From assembly GCA_000632805.1 (NCBI GenBank), contig CP007444.1:2902772-2966771 (forward strand): a stretch of DNA of 64,000 bases. Reading direction: 5' to 3'. A model generated the notes under the pieces. The model was not told the origin of the DNA. It did no database searches and was given only the letters and a program-made list of their open reading frames with translations. Numbering within the stretch: position 1 is the first letter of the stretch; each line of letters begins with the position of its first letter. Of the stretch, positions 26,056-34,546 are shown in pieces. The position numbers were made by a program, and so were the translations under genes. Source of the DNA: Dyella jiangningensis (GTDB lineage: Bacteria; Pseudomonadota; Gammaproteobacteria; Xanthomonadales; Rhodanobacteraceae).

Positions 26056-26733
26056 CTACCACACACCTGGCAGCAGTCGAAAACGCACCCTCGTGCAATA
26101 CGCGGCGTAGCCAGGCAATTGCGCTGCAAGCAGCCGCTCCTCGTCGAGCAGCCGCACGACGAGGGCACATGTCGCAGGTATGGCGCCCAGCCAGGCGTAC
26201 GCCGAACCCAAAGCCGCGGGCGTTGCCAGAAAGGCGATGGCAGATCCCAAATACATGGGATGCCGTACCCAGGCGTAGGGCCCAACGACTGATACGGCCT
26301 GTGCCGGCGCCACTTCCACGGTACTGGCCGCGTAACTGTTATGCCGGAACGCCGCGAAGACGAGAAGCATGGCCGACACCAGCACGGCGTCGGCCAGGGC
26401 TACCGCTGGCAACGGCAGGTTCGACCATCGCCATCGATGATCCAGCCCCGCCAGCACGAAGGTCGCCAGCAGACAGATGGCCGTCATCGCCTGGATCGTG
26501 CGCTGGCTGGACAGCGATTCGGCGCCGGGACCCGCTCGCAACCTGCGCCGCACCAGCGCAGGGTCGTGCTTGAGAAAGTAGGCCGTATTGAAGCAGGCGC
26601 CGACGAGATAGATCGCAAGGTAGAGCCATGCCTCACCGTAACGCAGCGTCCACGCGGAAACGAACAGCACCGCCGCGAAAGGCAGTGCGCTTCCTAGGGT
26701 ATGGCGCCAGGCCTGGGCGGAGAGCGGCGTCAT
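26056..26733 (-). CDS. Isoprenylcysteine carboxyl methyltransferase-like membrane protein
   Basis: A 225-residue membrane protein with four to five hydrophobic segments and the C-terminal signature of the ICMT/phospholipid methyltransferase group: GPYAWVRHPMYLGSAIAF (about 150-167), then DEERLLAAQLPGYAAYCTRV and RLLPGVW. The RHPMY block and the following E-E form the SAM-binding part. Bacterial members methylate unknown lipophilic acids or lipids. It begins four bases after the aldo/keto reductase stop, so the two are probably one operon. Confidence 0.87.
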   Translation of the reverse strand: MTPLSAQAWRHTLGSALPFAAVLFVSAWTLRYGEAWLYLAIYLVGACFNTAYFLKHDPALVRRRLRAGPGAESLSSQRTIQAMTAICLLATFVLAGLDHRWRWSNLPLPAVALADAVLVSAMLLVFAAFRHNSYAASTVEVAPAQAVSVVGPYAWVRHPMYLGSAIAFLATPAALGSAYAWLGAIPATCALVVRLLDEERLLAAQLPGYAAYCTRVRFRLLPGVW

Positions 26734-26737
26734 ACGA

Positions 26738-27748
26738 TCAAGCGGTACACGGCGTGGCTGGGCGATTCATGGACGCCGGCAGATGGCCCAGCACGCGATG
26801 GGGACGATACGGCGCTTCGAGCAGGCTGCACTCCTCCGCGGTCAGCACGAGGTCGAGTGCTTCGACCGCTTGTTCAAGATGCGCCATGCGCGTGGCACCG
26901 ATGATCGGCGCGGTGATGCCTGGCTGATGCATCAACCAGGACAATGCCACCTGGGCCTGCGATACGCCGCGGTTATCGGCGACCTTGGCCACCGCATCGA
27001 CCACTTCGTAGTCGTCGTCGCTGTAATACAGCCCGCGCGCAAACGCGTCGCTGGATGCGCGCAGGGTTTGCGACTGCCCGCGCGGACGGGTGAGAAAACC
27101 TCGCGCGAGTGGGCTCCACGGCATGACCGCTATGCCCTCCGCGCGGCACAGCGGAAGCATCTCGCGCTCTTCTTCGCGATAGACCAGGTTGTAGTGGTTC
27201 TGCATTGACACGAACCGGGCCCAGCCCCTCGCTTGGGCGATCATCAGCGCCTTCTGGAACTGCCAGGCAAACATGCTCGACGCACCGATGTACCGGGCCT
27301 TGCCCGATCGCACGATATCGTTGAGCGCCTCCAGTGTTTCCTCGATCGGCGTGTCGTCGTCCCATCGATGGATCTGGTAAAGATCGACGTAATCCATGCC
27401 AAGCCGCGTCAGCGACGCATCGATGGCGGACATCAGGTGCTTGCGCGACAGGCCGCGCTGGTTGGGCCCCGGCCCCGTCGGATAGAACGCCTTGGTGGCC
27501 ACCACCACTTCGTCGCGTCGCGCAAAGTCGCGCAAGGCACGCCCCAGCACGCGCTCGCTTTCGCCGCCGGAATACATGTCCGCTGTGTCGAAGACATTGA
27601 TGCCGAGCTCCAGCGCGCGATGAATGATCGGCCGGCCTTCTTCTTCGCCGAGTATCCACGCCTTAGCATCGGGGCTGCCATAGCTCATCGCCCCCAGGCA
27701 CAGGCGCGACACCTTCAGGCCGCTGCGTCCCATGTTGACGTATTGCAT
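26738..27748 (-). CDS. Aldo/keto reductase
   Basis: A 336-residue (alpha/beta)8-barrel NADPH-dependent oxidoreductase. The catalytic tetrad is D54 and Y59 (FDTADMYSGGESE), K86 (VVATKAF) and H127 (LYQIHRWD), and the C-terminal NADPH-binding part has GVSQAQVALSWL and PIIGATR. It resembles the AKR group annotated as YajO-like. First gene of a likely two-gene operon with the ICMT-like gene, downstream of the transporter gene on the same strand (14 bases gap), so all three may be co-transcribed. Confidence 0.93.
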   Translation of the reverse strand: MQYVNMGRSGLKVSRLCLGAMSYGSPDAKAWILGEEEGRPIIHRALELGINVFDTADMYSGGESERVLGRALRDFARRDEVVVATKAFYPTGPGPNQRGLSRKHLMSAIDASLTRLGMDYVDLYQIHRWDDDTPIEETLEALNDIVRSGKARYIGASSMFAWQFQKALMIAQARGWARFVSMQNHYNLVYREEEREMLPLCRAEGIAVMPWSPLARGFLTRPRGQSQTLRASSDAFARGLYYSDDDYEVVDAVAKVADNRGVSQAQVALSWLMHQPGITAPIIGATRMAHLEQAVEALDLVLTAEECSLLEAPYRPHRVLGHLPASMNRPATPCTA

Positions 27749-27762
27749 GAACGACTCCGCCC

Positions 27763-28647
27763 TCAGGCCGGCGGCCGATGGAATGCGACACCTGCCGCAA
27801 CCAGCAGCACGCCCAGCATGTCCAGGGCCGACGGCATCTGCCGCAGCACGACGACCCCGATGATCACCGCGGTAGCCGGCAGCAAGGCCACGAACAACGC
27901 GTAGGTTGAGCGCGGCAGGCGGCTCATCGCCAGTTGATCAAACACATAGGGAATAACCGACGAACTGACGCCAACGGCAATGCCCGCACCCAACGCGATC
28001 GGATCGAACAACGCAGGTGCGGCGTCGCGGAAGCCGAACGGCGAAATCACCACGCCGGCGACGATCATTGCCGCGCCTAGCCGGTCGATGGGGCTGGTGG
28101 CCGGATCGGAGCGCGACACCGCGTGCGCCAGCAAGATGTAGAGCGTGAAGAGCACCGCGTTGGCGAACGCCCACGCGAACGCGTGCTGCGCACCGGCGAA
28201 GCGTACTTCCATCAGCAGGTACACGCCGCCGACCGTGAGCACCAGCGCGGCCAGGTTGCGCGCGGATCGTGCACCCGCAAGCGCCAGAGCCACGGGGCCT
28301 GCAAACTCGATGGCGGCCACCGTGCCCAACGGCAACTCGGCGATGGCCCGATAAAAGCAGTAATTCATCGCCGCAAACACACCACCCAGCGCCAGCATGG
28401 TCGCTTGCGCGGGACGCGCCGCCGCGAGAAACGCCCGCCACGGCCTGCGCCACAAGGCAAAGACCAGTGCCGCAGACACGATACGCAACCAGGCCACGCC
28501 GGCCACCGGCACCCGCGCGAACAACAGCACGGCGAATGAAGGCCCGAGGTAATGAAAGACGGCACTACCGACAAAGTAGGCATGCGGCGGAACCCGCTCG
28601 GACCGCGGCAGACTGCTCCTCTGCGTTTTACTATCTATAGCGCTCAT
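27763..28647 (-). CDS. EamA/RhtA-like drug/metabolite transporter
   Basis: A 294-residue inner-membrane protein with ten predicted helices in two EamA repeats (for example LGGVFAAMNYCFYRAIAELP and VGVSSSVIPYVFDQLAMSRL). RhtA-type members export threonine, homoserine or other small metabolites. The ATG at 28647 lies ten bases downstream of a near-consensus promoter -10 (28658-28663), so the message is probably leaderless and no ribosome-binding site is present. Divergent from the CGNR regulator gene, its likely controller; the aldo/keto reductase and ICMT-like genes follow closely and may be co-expressed. Confidence 0.92.
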   Translation of the reverse strand: MSAIDSKTQRSSLPRSERVPPHAYFVGSAVFHYLGPSFAVLLFARVPVAGVAWLRIVSAALVFALWRRPWRAFLAAARPAQATMLALGGVFAAMNYCFYRAIAELPLGTVAAIEFAGPVALALAGARSARNLAALVLTVGGVYLLMEVRFAGAQHAFAWAFANAVLFTLYILLAHAVSRSDPATSPIDRLGAAMIVAGVVISPFGFRDAAPALFDPIALGAGIAVGVSSSVIPYVFDQLAMSRLPRSTYALFVALLPATAVIIGVVVLRQMPSALDMLGVLLVAAGVAFHRPPA

Positions 28648-28657
28648 GATGGTGAAG

Positions 28658-28686
28658 TTTATAGGCCGACAAGACTCACCTGTCAA
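28658..28686 (-). promoter_or_regulatory. Near-consensus sigma-70 promoter of the EamA transporter gene
   Basis: Read on the minus strand: TTGACA (28686-28681), 17-base spacer, TATAAA (28663-28658). The predicted transcription start falls at or within three bases of the ATG at 28647, implying a leaderless mRNA. The -35 overlaps the region expected for the -35 of the divergent CGNR gene. Confidence 0.8.
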
Positions 28687-28700
28687 ACGCCAATAGCTGG

Positions 28701-28706
28701 TAATAT
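28701..28706 (+). promoter_or_regulatory. -10 element of the CGNR regulator gene
   Basis: TAATAT ends six bases before the ATG at 28713, so transcription should start at about the A of the ATG (leaderless). The sequence about 17 bases upstream (ACCTGT) is a poor -35, suggesting a weak or regulated promoter. Confidence 0.55.
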
Positions 28707-28712
28707 GAATCC

Positions 28713-29288
28713 ATGGACGCACTTGACCTCGATCCCGGCGATTACGGTGGCACCTACAAGCTGGTTGGGGGTCGCCCCAGCCTGGACTTCGTCAACACGA
28801 TCAGCTGGCCTGAGACCGAACGGGAGCACGACTGGCTGTCGTCGCCGGAGAACGCCAGGCGCTGGTTCGCGGCGGTCGCCCTGCCATTCCCTCGTGGCAA
28901 GGCGGTAGATCTGCCCGCGCTGCACAAGGCGCGCCTGCTGCTCGCCCGCGTACTGCGGCCGCTTGCGCATGGCGAACACATCCCGGCGAACACCATTGCC
29001 GAGCTCAGCAGGGCCGTAGCGCGGGCCTACCAGGGCCGCGTGATCGATCCGCCGTCGCTGGCCTGGCATTGGCCTGCCCCGCAAAACGCAGCCGACGCGC
29101 TCGCGCCGATCCTGCTCGACGCCGCCGAACTGGTGACGGCGGGCGACCACGAGCGGCTGCGCTTCTGCCCGTCCTGCGACTGGTTGTTCGAAGACCATAC
29201 GCGCAACGGCCAGCGTCGCTGGTGCGACATGGCCGACTGCGGCAGCCGCGACAAGGCCCGACGCTACTACCACCGCAGCAAGGCTTAG
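28713..29288 (+). CDS. CGNR zinc-finger regulator with ABATE domain
   Basis: A 191-residue protein: N-terminal ABATE domain (about 10-130, containing [11 protein letters not shown]) and C-terminal CGNR zinc finger (about 147-187), [16 protein letters not shown] then [18 protein letters not shown]. The four cysteines that bind zinc are present; the family CGNR box is CGSR here. Proteins of this type are presumed DNA-binding stress or metabolite regulators. Its start overlaps the predicted transcription start, and it is divergent from an EamA transporter with 65 bases between the ATGs, a typical regulator-target layout. Confidence 0.9.
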   Translation: MDALDLDPGDYGGTYKLVGGRPSLDFVNTISWPETEREHDWLSSPENARRWFAAVALPFPRGKAVDLPALHKARLLLARVLRPLAHGEHIPANTIAELSRAVARAYQGRVIDPPSLAWHWPAPQNAADALAPILLDAAELVTAGDHERLRFCPSCDWLFEDHTRNGQRRWCDMADCGSRDKARRYYHRSKA

Positions 29289-29481
29289 GCCTGCCGGCAA
29301 CGCCGTGCTGGCATCGCGCCGCGTTTGCGCGGCCGCGCCGATACTCAGCGGAGGTAACCCCGGGCAGGGCTGGAACGAAATCAGTGGCAGCGATCCCTTG
29401 TGCATCCCGCAAGGGCCCTCCACCTTGACCGACATGCCGCCAAAGCCGGGGCATGAACGTTATCTACGAAAGGACAGAGCC

Positions 29482-29994
29482 ATGACGACCAAGACCGAGA
29501 AGGCCATCCTCGCGGGCGGATGCTTCTGGGGCATGCAGGACCTCCTGCGGCGCTACCCGGGCATCCTGTCCACGCGCGTGGGCTACACCGGTGGCGACGT
29601 ACCCCATGCCACCTATCGCAACCATGGCACGCATGCCGAAGGCATCGAGATCGAGTTCGATCCGAGCCGTATCAGCTATCGGCGGATCCTGGAATTCTTC
29701 TTCCAGATCCACGATCCGACCACGAAGAATCGCCAGGGCAACGACGTGGGCACGAGCTACCGCTCCGCGATCTTCTATCTCGACGATGAGCAGAAGGCAG
29801 TGGCCGAGGACACCGTGGCCGACGTCGACGCATCGGGCCTGTGGCCAGGCAAGGTCGTGACGGAGATCGCCCCGGCAGGCCCGTTCTGGGAGGCGGAGCC
29901 GGAGCATCAGGATTATCTGGAACGCTTCCCCAGCGGTTACACCTGCCATTTCATCCGTCCGGATTGGAAGCTGCCCCAGCGCAAGCAGGCGTAA
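29482..29994 (+). CDS. msrA: Peptide methionine (S)-S-oxide reductase MsrA
   Basis: A 170-residue MsrA that reduces methionine-S-sulfoxide in proteins. The catalytic cysteine is C14 in GGCFWG, followed by the conserved [20 protein letters not shown] (about 40-59), the [20 protein letters not shown] block and a possible recycling cysteine C155 (YTCHF). No signal peptide, so cytoplasmic. AGGA precedes the ATG at 29482. The frame upstream of this start is not conserved. A strong terminator follows six bases after the stop. Confidence 0.96.
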   Translation: MTTKTEKAILAGGCFWGMQDLLRRYPGILSTRVGYTGGDVPHATYRNHGTHAEGIEIEFDPSRISYRRILEFFFQIHDPTTKNRQGNDVGTSYRSAIFYLDDEQKAVAEDTVADVDASGLWPGKVVTEIAPAGPFWEAEPEHQDYLERFPSGYTCHFIRPDWKLPQRKQA

Positions 29995-29999
29995 GCACC

Positions 30000-30030
30000 A
30001 ACGCGCCCGCCTTCAAGCGGGCGCGTTCTT
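30000..30030 (+). terminator. Intrinsic terminator after msrA
   Basis: AACGCGCCCGC (30000-30010) and GCGGGCGCGTT (30017-30027) form a perfect 11-bp stem with a six-base loop, followed by CTTT. Also placed correctly to stop the convergent epimerase-like gene. Confidence 0.8.
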
Positions 30031-30077
30031 TCCACGAGCTGGTGCGCGTTTCCGTTCCTATCGGATAACGCCGCCTC

Positions 30078-30968
30078 TCAATCGAAATAGCCTGCATCGC
30101 GCAGGTCCGCGAGCAGCTCGGGATGCGACGGCGTCCACCCCAAGGTTTCACGCGTACGTTCGCTGGACGCCGCCATGGTCATGCCCACGAAGGGTGCAAG
30201 CCATTCGAAGTGTGCCGGAGCCTGCTCCTTCGACACGCTGACTACCGACACGCCCAGCTGCTTTCCGACGGTATCGGCAATCTGCCGGAACGGTATGCCT
30301 TCCTCGGCCACCGCGTGATAACGACCACCGCTCGCCGCGCGTTCCAACGCTAGACGAAACACGTGCGCGGCATCGTAGCGATGTACGGCAGCCCACCGGT
30401 TGCTGCCATCGCCGATGTACGGCGACACGCCGTGCTTGCGCGCAAAGGCGATCACGCGCGGCACGAAGCCATGGTCGCCCTGTCCATGCACCGTCGGTGG
30501 AAGCCGCACCACCGAAACGCGCACGCCGGCGTCTACGAATTTCATCGCCGTCGCCTCGGAGGCGCGAGGGTAGCGGTCGGATGGCGGGATAGGCTCATCC
30601 GTCTCCACGCACACCGGCCCCGCAGACAGCATCGCAAAACCCGAGGTCACAATCAGCGGCCGCTCGCTGCCGCGCAATGCTTCACCCAGTGCATCGACGG
30701 CGCGGCTCTCCGTGCGAGCGTTCTCGGCGAACCGGGAAAAATCATGGTTGAACGCCGTGTGGATTACGCCGTCGGCGGCGTCCACGCCCGCACGCAAACT
30801 GTCGAGGTCTTCCATCGACCCGCGGTGAACGCCGGCACCCGCCTTGTGCAGGGCCGCCGCGGCCTCGTCGGTGCGGGCCAGCCCCAGCACGGCGTGCCCC
30901 GCACGCAACAGTTCGCTGACGACGGCCGACCCCACAAAGCCCGTAGCTCCGGTAACGAATACACGCAT
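30078..30968 (-). CDS. NAD(P)-dependent epimerase/dehydratase-like SDR (atypical)
   Basis: A 296-residue extended-type SDR with the nucleotide-binding motif VFVTGATGFVGSAVV (3-17). The usual YxxxK is not obvious: the segment YPRASEATAMKFVDAG has a tyrosine-like start but an altered spacing, which places the protein among atypical SDRs. A substrate cannot be named. AGGAGG lies about seven bases before the ATG at 30968. Divergent from an XRE/MmyB regulator with 98 bases between the starts, the probable controller. Confidence 0.88.
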   Translation of the reverse strand: MRVFVTGATGFVGSAVVSELLRAGHAVLGLARTDEAAAALHKAGAGVHRGSMEDLDSLRAGVDAADGVIHTAFNHDFSRFAENARTESRAVDALGEALRGSERPLIVTSGFAMLSAGPVCVETDEPIPPSDRYPRASEATAMKFVDAGVRVSVVRLPPTVHGQGDHGFVPRVIAFARKHGVSPYIGDGSNRWAAVHRYDAAHVFRLALERAASGGRYHAVAEEGIPFRQIADTVGKQLGVSVVSVSKEQAPAHFEWLAPFVGMTMAASSERTRETLGWTPSHPELLADLRDAGYFD

Positions 30969-31066
30969 GAGACATCCTCCTGGTTGAGAGGAGCGCTATG
31001 CTGCAAACCACCGGCATCCAGGTAAATCTGGTTGTTTATCAGGGTATAAGCACTAACAGGATCACC

Positions 31067-31915
31067 ATGCCACGCGCCAAAGAGAGCCCTCTCGGTACTT
31101 TTCTGCGCGAACGCCGCACTCATCTGGATGCTGTCGCGCTCGGCTTCGATACGCAACGACGACGCACGCCAGGATTGCGCCGCGAAGAAGTCGCCCAGCG
31201 CGCCCACGTCAGCACCACCTGGTATACGTGGCTGGAACAAGGCCGGGGCGGCGCACCTTCCGCCGAAGCGCTGGATCGCATTGCACGCGCGCTCATGCTC
31301 ACCGAGGTGGAGCGCGAGCATGCCCACATGCTCGCGCTCGGCCGCCCGCCGGGCACCAGCTATCAGGGCGCCGATTCCGTCACGCCGCGGGTGCAACGCG
31401 TACTCGATTCGCTTCCGTACAGCCCGGCCATGGTGCGCACCGCGACATGGGACGTAGTGGCGTGGAACGCCGCGGCGGCAGCCGTGCTTACCGACTACGG
31501 CACGCTCGAACTGCACAAGCGCAACATCCTGAAACTGCTGTTTTGCGATGCTCGCGCCAAACAGATGCAGCGGGAATGGGAAAGCGTCTCGCACTTCGTG
31601 GTTGCCGCCTTTCGCGCCGACGTCGTGCGCGCAGGCGCGAGCGATGAAGTAAAGGCATTGGTCGAGGAGCTGTGCCGGCAGAGCCCCGAGTTCGACGCGC
31701 TGTGGCGCAACCATGACGTACGCAACTACAGCGATCACGTAAAGCGCTTACGCCATCCCGTGCTCGGCGAGATCGCGCTGGAACATTCGCAGTTTGCCGT
31801 GGACGGCCGCGCCGATCTCTGCCTTGTCGTCTACAACCCGGTGAACGAAGAGGACACGCGTCGCATCAGGGCGTGGGTCGATTCGCGCAAAACGACCGGA
31901 TCGGCGCCCGGGTGA
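31067..31915 (+). CDS. XRE family regulator with MmyB-like ligand-binding domain
   Basis: A 282-residue regulator. N-terminal helix-turn-helix (about 5-80) includes TPGLRREEVAQRAHVSTTWY and TWLEQGRGGAPSAEALDRIA, the pattern of MmyB-like regulators; the C-terminal domain (about 105-275) binds small, possibly fatty, ligands in characterised relatives. The ATG at 31067 has AGGA seven bases upstream and a TATAAG (31045-31050) as a candidate -10. Divergent from the atypical SDR gene, its likely target, as often seen for this family. Confidence 0.92.
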   Translation: MPRAKESPLGTFLRERRTHLDAVALGFDTQRRRTPGLRREEVAQRAHVSTTWYTWLEQGRGGAPSAEALDRIARALMLTEVEREHAHMLALGRPPGTSYQGADSVTPRVQRVLDSLPYSPAMVRTATWDVVAWNAAAAAVLTDYGTLELHKRNILKLLFCDARAKQMQREWESVSHFVVAAFRADVVRAGASDEVKALVEELCRQSPEFDALWRNHDVRNYSDHVKRLRHPVLGEIALEHSQFAVDGRADLCLVVYNPVNEEDTRRIRAWVDSRKTTGSAPG

Positions 31916-31942
31916 ATATTTTAGTGTTGACCGATGCCGGGC

Positions 31943-32359
31943 TCAGCGCATCTTCACCAGGCTGAAGTCAGTCCGCGTGAGCCGGTGCACCGAGGTCTCC
32001 GTATAGACCATGGCCGAAATATCGAAGCAGCGTGAGCCGGCGCCGGCGACGACGATCGCCCCGTCCAGAGCCTTCAGATTCGGCAAGTCACTCGCACTGT
32101 GACCGGCCGACAGATGCAACTTGGTGCGCGACGACATCGGCCGCTCCATCTCGATGCTCCAGTCCGAAGGTATGTATCTCATCGCCTTGAACTCGCCACA
32201 GGCCACCGTGACGCGAATGTCGTTGATGCGCAGGTTTGAAGGTACCGAAACCAGCGAAGCCGGCCAGGAAACCGTAACCAGTTCTTCATTCACGGCTCTC
32301 GCCGTCATGAATGACAGCGCGAGCAGGCAGCCAACCAGGATGCGTACGGTGTTTGACAT
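31943..32359 (-). CDS. Hypothetical exported protein
   Basis: A 138-residue protein with a signal peptide (MSNTVRILVGCLLALSFMTA to RA, cleavage near residue 22). The mature part is about 115 residues, probably beta-rich, with two cysteines (VTVACGEF and GSRCFDIS) that could form a disulfide in the periplasm. I recognise no family. The start at 32359 is preferred over 32410 because it begins the signal peptide. Convergent with the XRE regulator. Confidence 0.7.
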   Translation of the reverse strand: MSNTVRILVGCLLALSFMTARAVNEELVTVSWPASLVSVPSNLRINDIRVTVACGEFKAMRYIPSDWSIEMERPMSSRTKLHLSAGHSASDLPNLKALDGAIVVAGAGSRCFDISAMVYTETSVHRLTRTDFSLVKMR

Positions 32360-32733
32360 AGACCCGCGCCATTGCGTTGATGGAACAAAAGATACCTGCC
32401 TCGACCCCAAGGCCGAAGCGCACTACATGTAGGCCAGCCGCCTATTCAACCATCTTTCGACGAGATCGACGGCCGACGCTTTCACTTCAATCGCCGCGCA
32501 AAGTTTTGCGCCTGGTGGCTTCGGGCGCTGCAGGAGTGGGCTTCCGCATGACGGTGTCCGGTAGCCTGACAACCAGAAGCGCCAACCCGCTTCACGGCTC
32601 CACATGCGCTTTGAATCCCATGAAACAAAAGGGACGCTTAATAGCCGTTTGTCCACTATGACAAATTAAGCCAGCCGCAAGTGTCTTGGGCGCATGGTCC
32701 ATCCATTGAGCCAGACGAACGGCGGTCACGCAT
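32360..32733. other. Intergenic region with two perfect small palindromes
   Basis: No convincing gene. Two inverted repeats are visible: GCGCAAA-GT-TTTGCGC (32496-32511) and TTTGTC-N6-GACAAA (32648-32665). The second lies about 70 bases upstream of the small gene at 32734 in AT-richer sequence and is the better promoter/operator candidate. A short minus-strand frame (32423-32656) has no coding character. Confidence 0.4.
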
Positions 32734-32967
32734 ATGCGCCTCACAAGAGAGCACTTGGCAGAGCGATTCAGGCTGCTCGACAGCGAGCTCACCGAACTGA
32801 AGGCATCCGGCTCCGACGAAGAAGACCTCTGGCAGACCATCGAGGCGAGAACCCAGGTACACGCATCTTCCATCTCCGATGCCGACCGGCACTGGTGGTG
32901 GCAGCAGCTCTACGACCTTACCGAGCGCCACGGTCTTACCGATCTCTGCCAATCCAGCGGCGATTAA
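32734..32967 (+). CDS. Small hypothetical protein, 77 aa
   Basis: A helical, charged protein (MRLTREHLAERFRLLDSELT, then ELKASGSDEEDLW) with a tryptophan-rich segment HWWWQQLYDLTERHG. Its first half shares the pattern L-x-D-x-E-L-x-x-L-K with the small protein encoded 250 bases downstream. No family recognised. GGCGGT precedes the ATG weakly. Composition and a plausible upstream regulatory region favour a real gene. Confidence 0.6.
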   Translation: MRLTREHLAERFRLLDSELTELKASGSDEEDLWQTIEARTQVHASSISDADRHWWWQQLYDLTERHGLTDLCQSSGD

Positions 32968-33218
32968 GAGGAGGGGCGACCGGCGTGTGAGGCTCGGGGT
33001 GAGTGCACGTCATGGTGGCGCCCCTCCTCGGGGCTGGGAGCCAAGGCTTCAGTCGCGCCGGCGGTCACCGCGATTCAGCGAGCCACCCGTTCGTACGGCA
33101 CCCTCAACTTCGCTGGAAGATCTGATTCAGGATGTATCCGGCCAAGCACGTGCTCGTTTCGGAAACAGCCAGCTTCGCGCGGCTATCCTGCAGCACGGAT
33201 GAGACTTGGGATACCGCC

Positions 33219-33488
33219 ATGACAGCGGATACAAAAACTCCATTCGAACATGTGAATGACGTGCTGGCGCAGCTCAAGGAAATGCGCCATTACGCAAAGA
33301 ACAACGTCGAAACCTTGACCGCGCAGTGGCTGCTCTTCGATGGCGAGCTGAAGAAGCTCAAGCACGTCAGCCAGATCGAAGCCCTCATGACGCGCCAGAG
33401 CGAGCTGCACGACGCACTCAATGAGGAAATCGACAAACTCGAAGAGCTTGCGGTATCGCTGCAGCCACCGCCAGAAGAAGCCCAATGA
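33219..33488 (+). CDS. Small coiled-coil hypothetical protein, 89 aa
   Basis: Predicted to be almost entirely helical, with heptad-like leucine spacing (VNDVLAQLKEMRHYAKNNVE and LMTRQSELHDALNEEIDKLE), a likely coiled coil, and a proline-rich end (LQPPPEEAQ). WLLFDGELKKLK resembles RLLDSELTELK of the preceding small protein. The ATG at 33219 is the start that avoids an N-terminal extension without structure. No family recognised. Confidence 0.6.
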   Translation: MTADTKTPFEHVNDVLAQLKEMRHYAKNNVETLTAQWLLFDGELKKLKHVSQIEALMTRQSELHDALNEEIDKLEELAVSLQPPPEEAQ

Positions 33489-33590
33489 ATGCAGGCGACC
33501 GGCGGACAGCCCGCAGATCGAGCGCAGATCGTCTGACGATGTAAATAGCGCAAGGCGCTCCTGATTGACGACACGCGCCGGGCTAGCCCT

Positions 33591-34139
33591 TCATGCTTCC
33601 CGTAGCGCGGGAACAGACGGGTAGTTGATCGTCCCGTCGCGCTGTATGACCGCACCGTCCGTCAATCGGCCTTCGGCAATCTGGCCGCGCCCCAAGATAT
33701 GCCAGACCGTTTCGTCTCGGGCAATCAGGTAGTCGGTGATGATGCGCCGATGGCAACGCCACCACACGGCCTCCGAGCACATGATGGCGCACGAACGCAT
33801 ACGCCCCAGCCCAACCAGGCATGCCAGTCCGGCACGAAATTCGTCCGACAGAGCGTAGTCCGCATAATTGTGGAAGCTTCGGTTCGACCAGAATCCGTTG
33901 ATCTCGGCGGGAACCTGTTTCGACCGGCCACGGCGTCCGCCTAGCGAAGCCATGTGCTCATATGAGATTCCGACCGGTGCCAGCTCGCGGGGCAGCACAT
34001 CCTCATTGAACTGCGGGTGGGTGTACGACCTTGGAAAGGCACGCACATCCACCAGGTGCTGGACATGCGCGTCACCAAGCAGTGCTGCAAGTTCGTCCAC
34101 GCTTCGGTTGGAATGCCCGATGGTGAAGAACGTCGCCAC
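33591..34139 (-). CDS. DUF488 family protein
   Basis: A 182-residue DUF488 protein: FFTIGHSNRSVDELAALL at the start, VDVRAFPRSYTHPQFN in the middle and the cysteine/histidine block MCSEAVWWRCHRRIITDYLI. Family function is unknown; the conserved C-x-E...CHR residues suggest an enzyme or metal site. The frame is open upstream, but homology starts at residue 2 from a GTG at 34139. That GTG lies eight bases after the stop of the HVA1-like gene, so translation is probably coupled. Confidence 0.88.
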   Translation of the reverse strand: MATFFTIGHSNRSVDELAALLGDAHVQHLVDVRAFPRSYTHPQFNEDVLPRELAPVGISYEHMASLGGRRGRSKQVPAEINGFWSNRSFHNYADYALSDEFRAGLACLVGLGRMRSCAIMCSEAVWWRCHRRIITDYLIARDETVWHILGRGQIAEGRLTDGAVIQRDGTINYPSVPALREA

Positions 34140-34147
34140 GTCGCAAA

Positions 34148-34366
34148 TCAGTCGCCGCGCATCGGCGTGAGCGCAGCGCCTTTGTGGGCAGCGACATGGT
34201 CGGTCTTGTCGCTCTTTATCTCGTACTGCGGTTCTTCCTTCGACGCGCGATGGGTATGGCCCTTGTAGTCGAAGTCGCGCGTGTGTACGGCAATGATGGT
34301 CCCGGTGACGTGGCCCGCCTCGGAATTCCATCGAACATGATCGCCCACCTTGAATGCCTTGGTCAT
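34148..34366 (-). CDS. HVA1/TUDOR-like small protein (DUF2945)
   Basis: A 72-residue protein matching the hypervirulence-associated TUDOR family: FKVGDHVRWNSEAGHVTGTI opens a small SH3-like barrel, followed by the family-typical H-T-H-R-A-S-K-E-E-P-QYEIKSDKTDHVAAHKG and the end LTPM. Function unknown; the fold is associated with binding of peptides or nucleic acid. GGAG lies eight bases before the ATG at 34366. Together with the DUF488 gene it forms a two-gene operon. Confidence 0.9.
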   Translation of the reverse strand: MTKAFKVGDHVRWNSEAGHVTGTIIAVHTRDFDYKGHTHRASKEEPQYEIKSDKTDHVAAHKGAALTPMRGD

Positions 34367-34546
34367 CGCAAGTTCTCCGTGCAACGTCAGTGACGCATGG
34401 CGACGCGTCACCTCCACGTTATCCATGCGTGCGATGCCACGGCGTGAAGATGGAAAGCCAACCTTGGGCCTCCACCTTCACGCATGCTCGAACCATCAAG
34501 GCTGCTGCGCGTTCTTCACGCACCCGGCACGGAAGCGATCTGCTTC

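Noticed and set aside
32423..32656. 77-codon minus-strand frame between small genes
   Set aside because: No ribosome-binding site, composition unlike neighbours, and it overlaps palindromic intergenic sequence.
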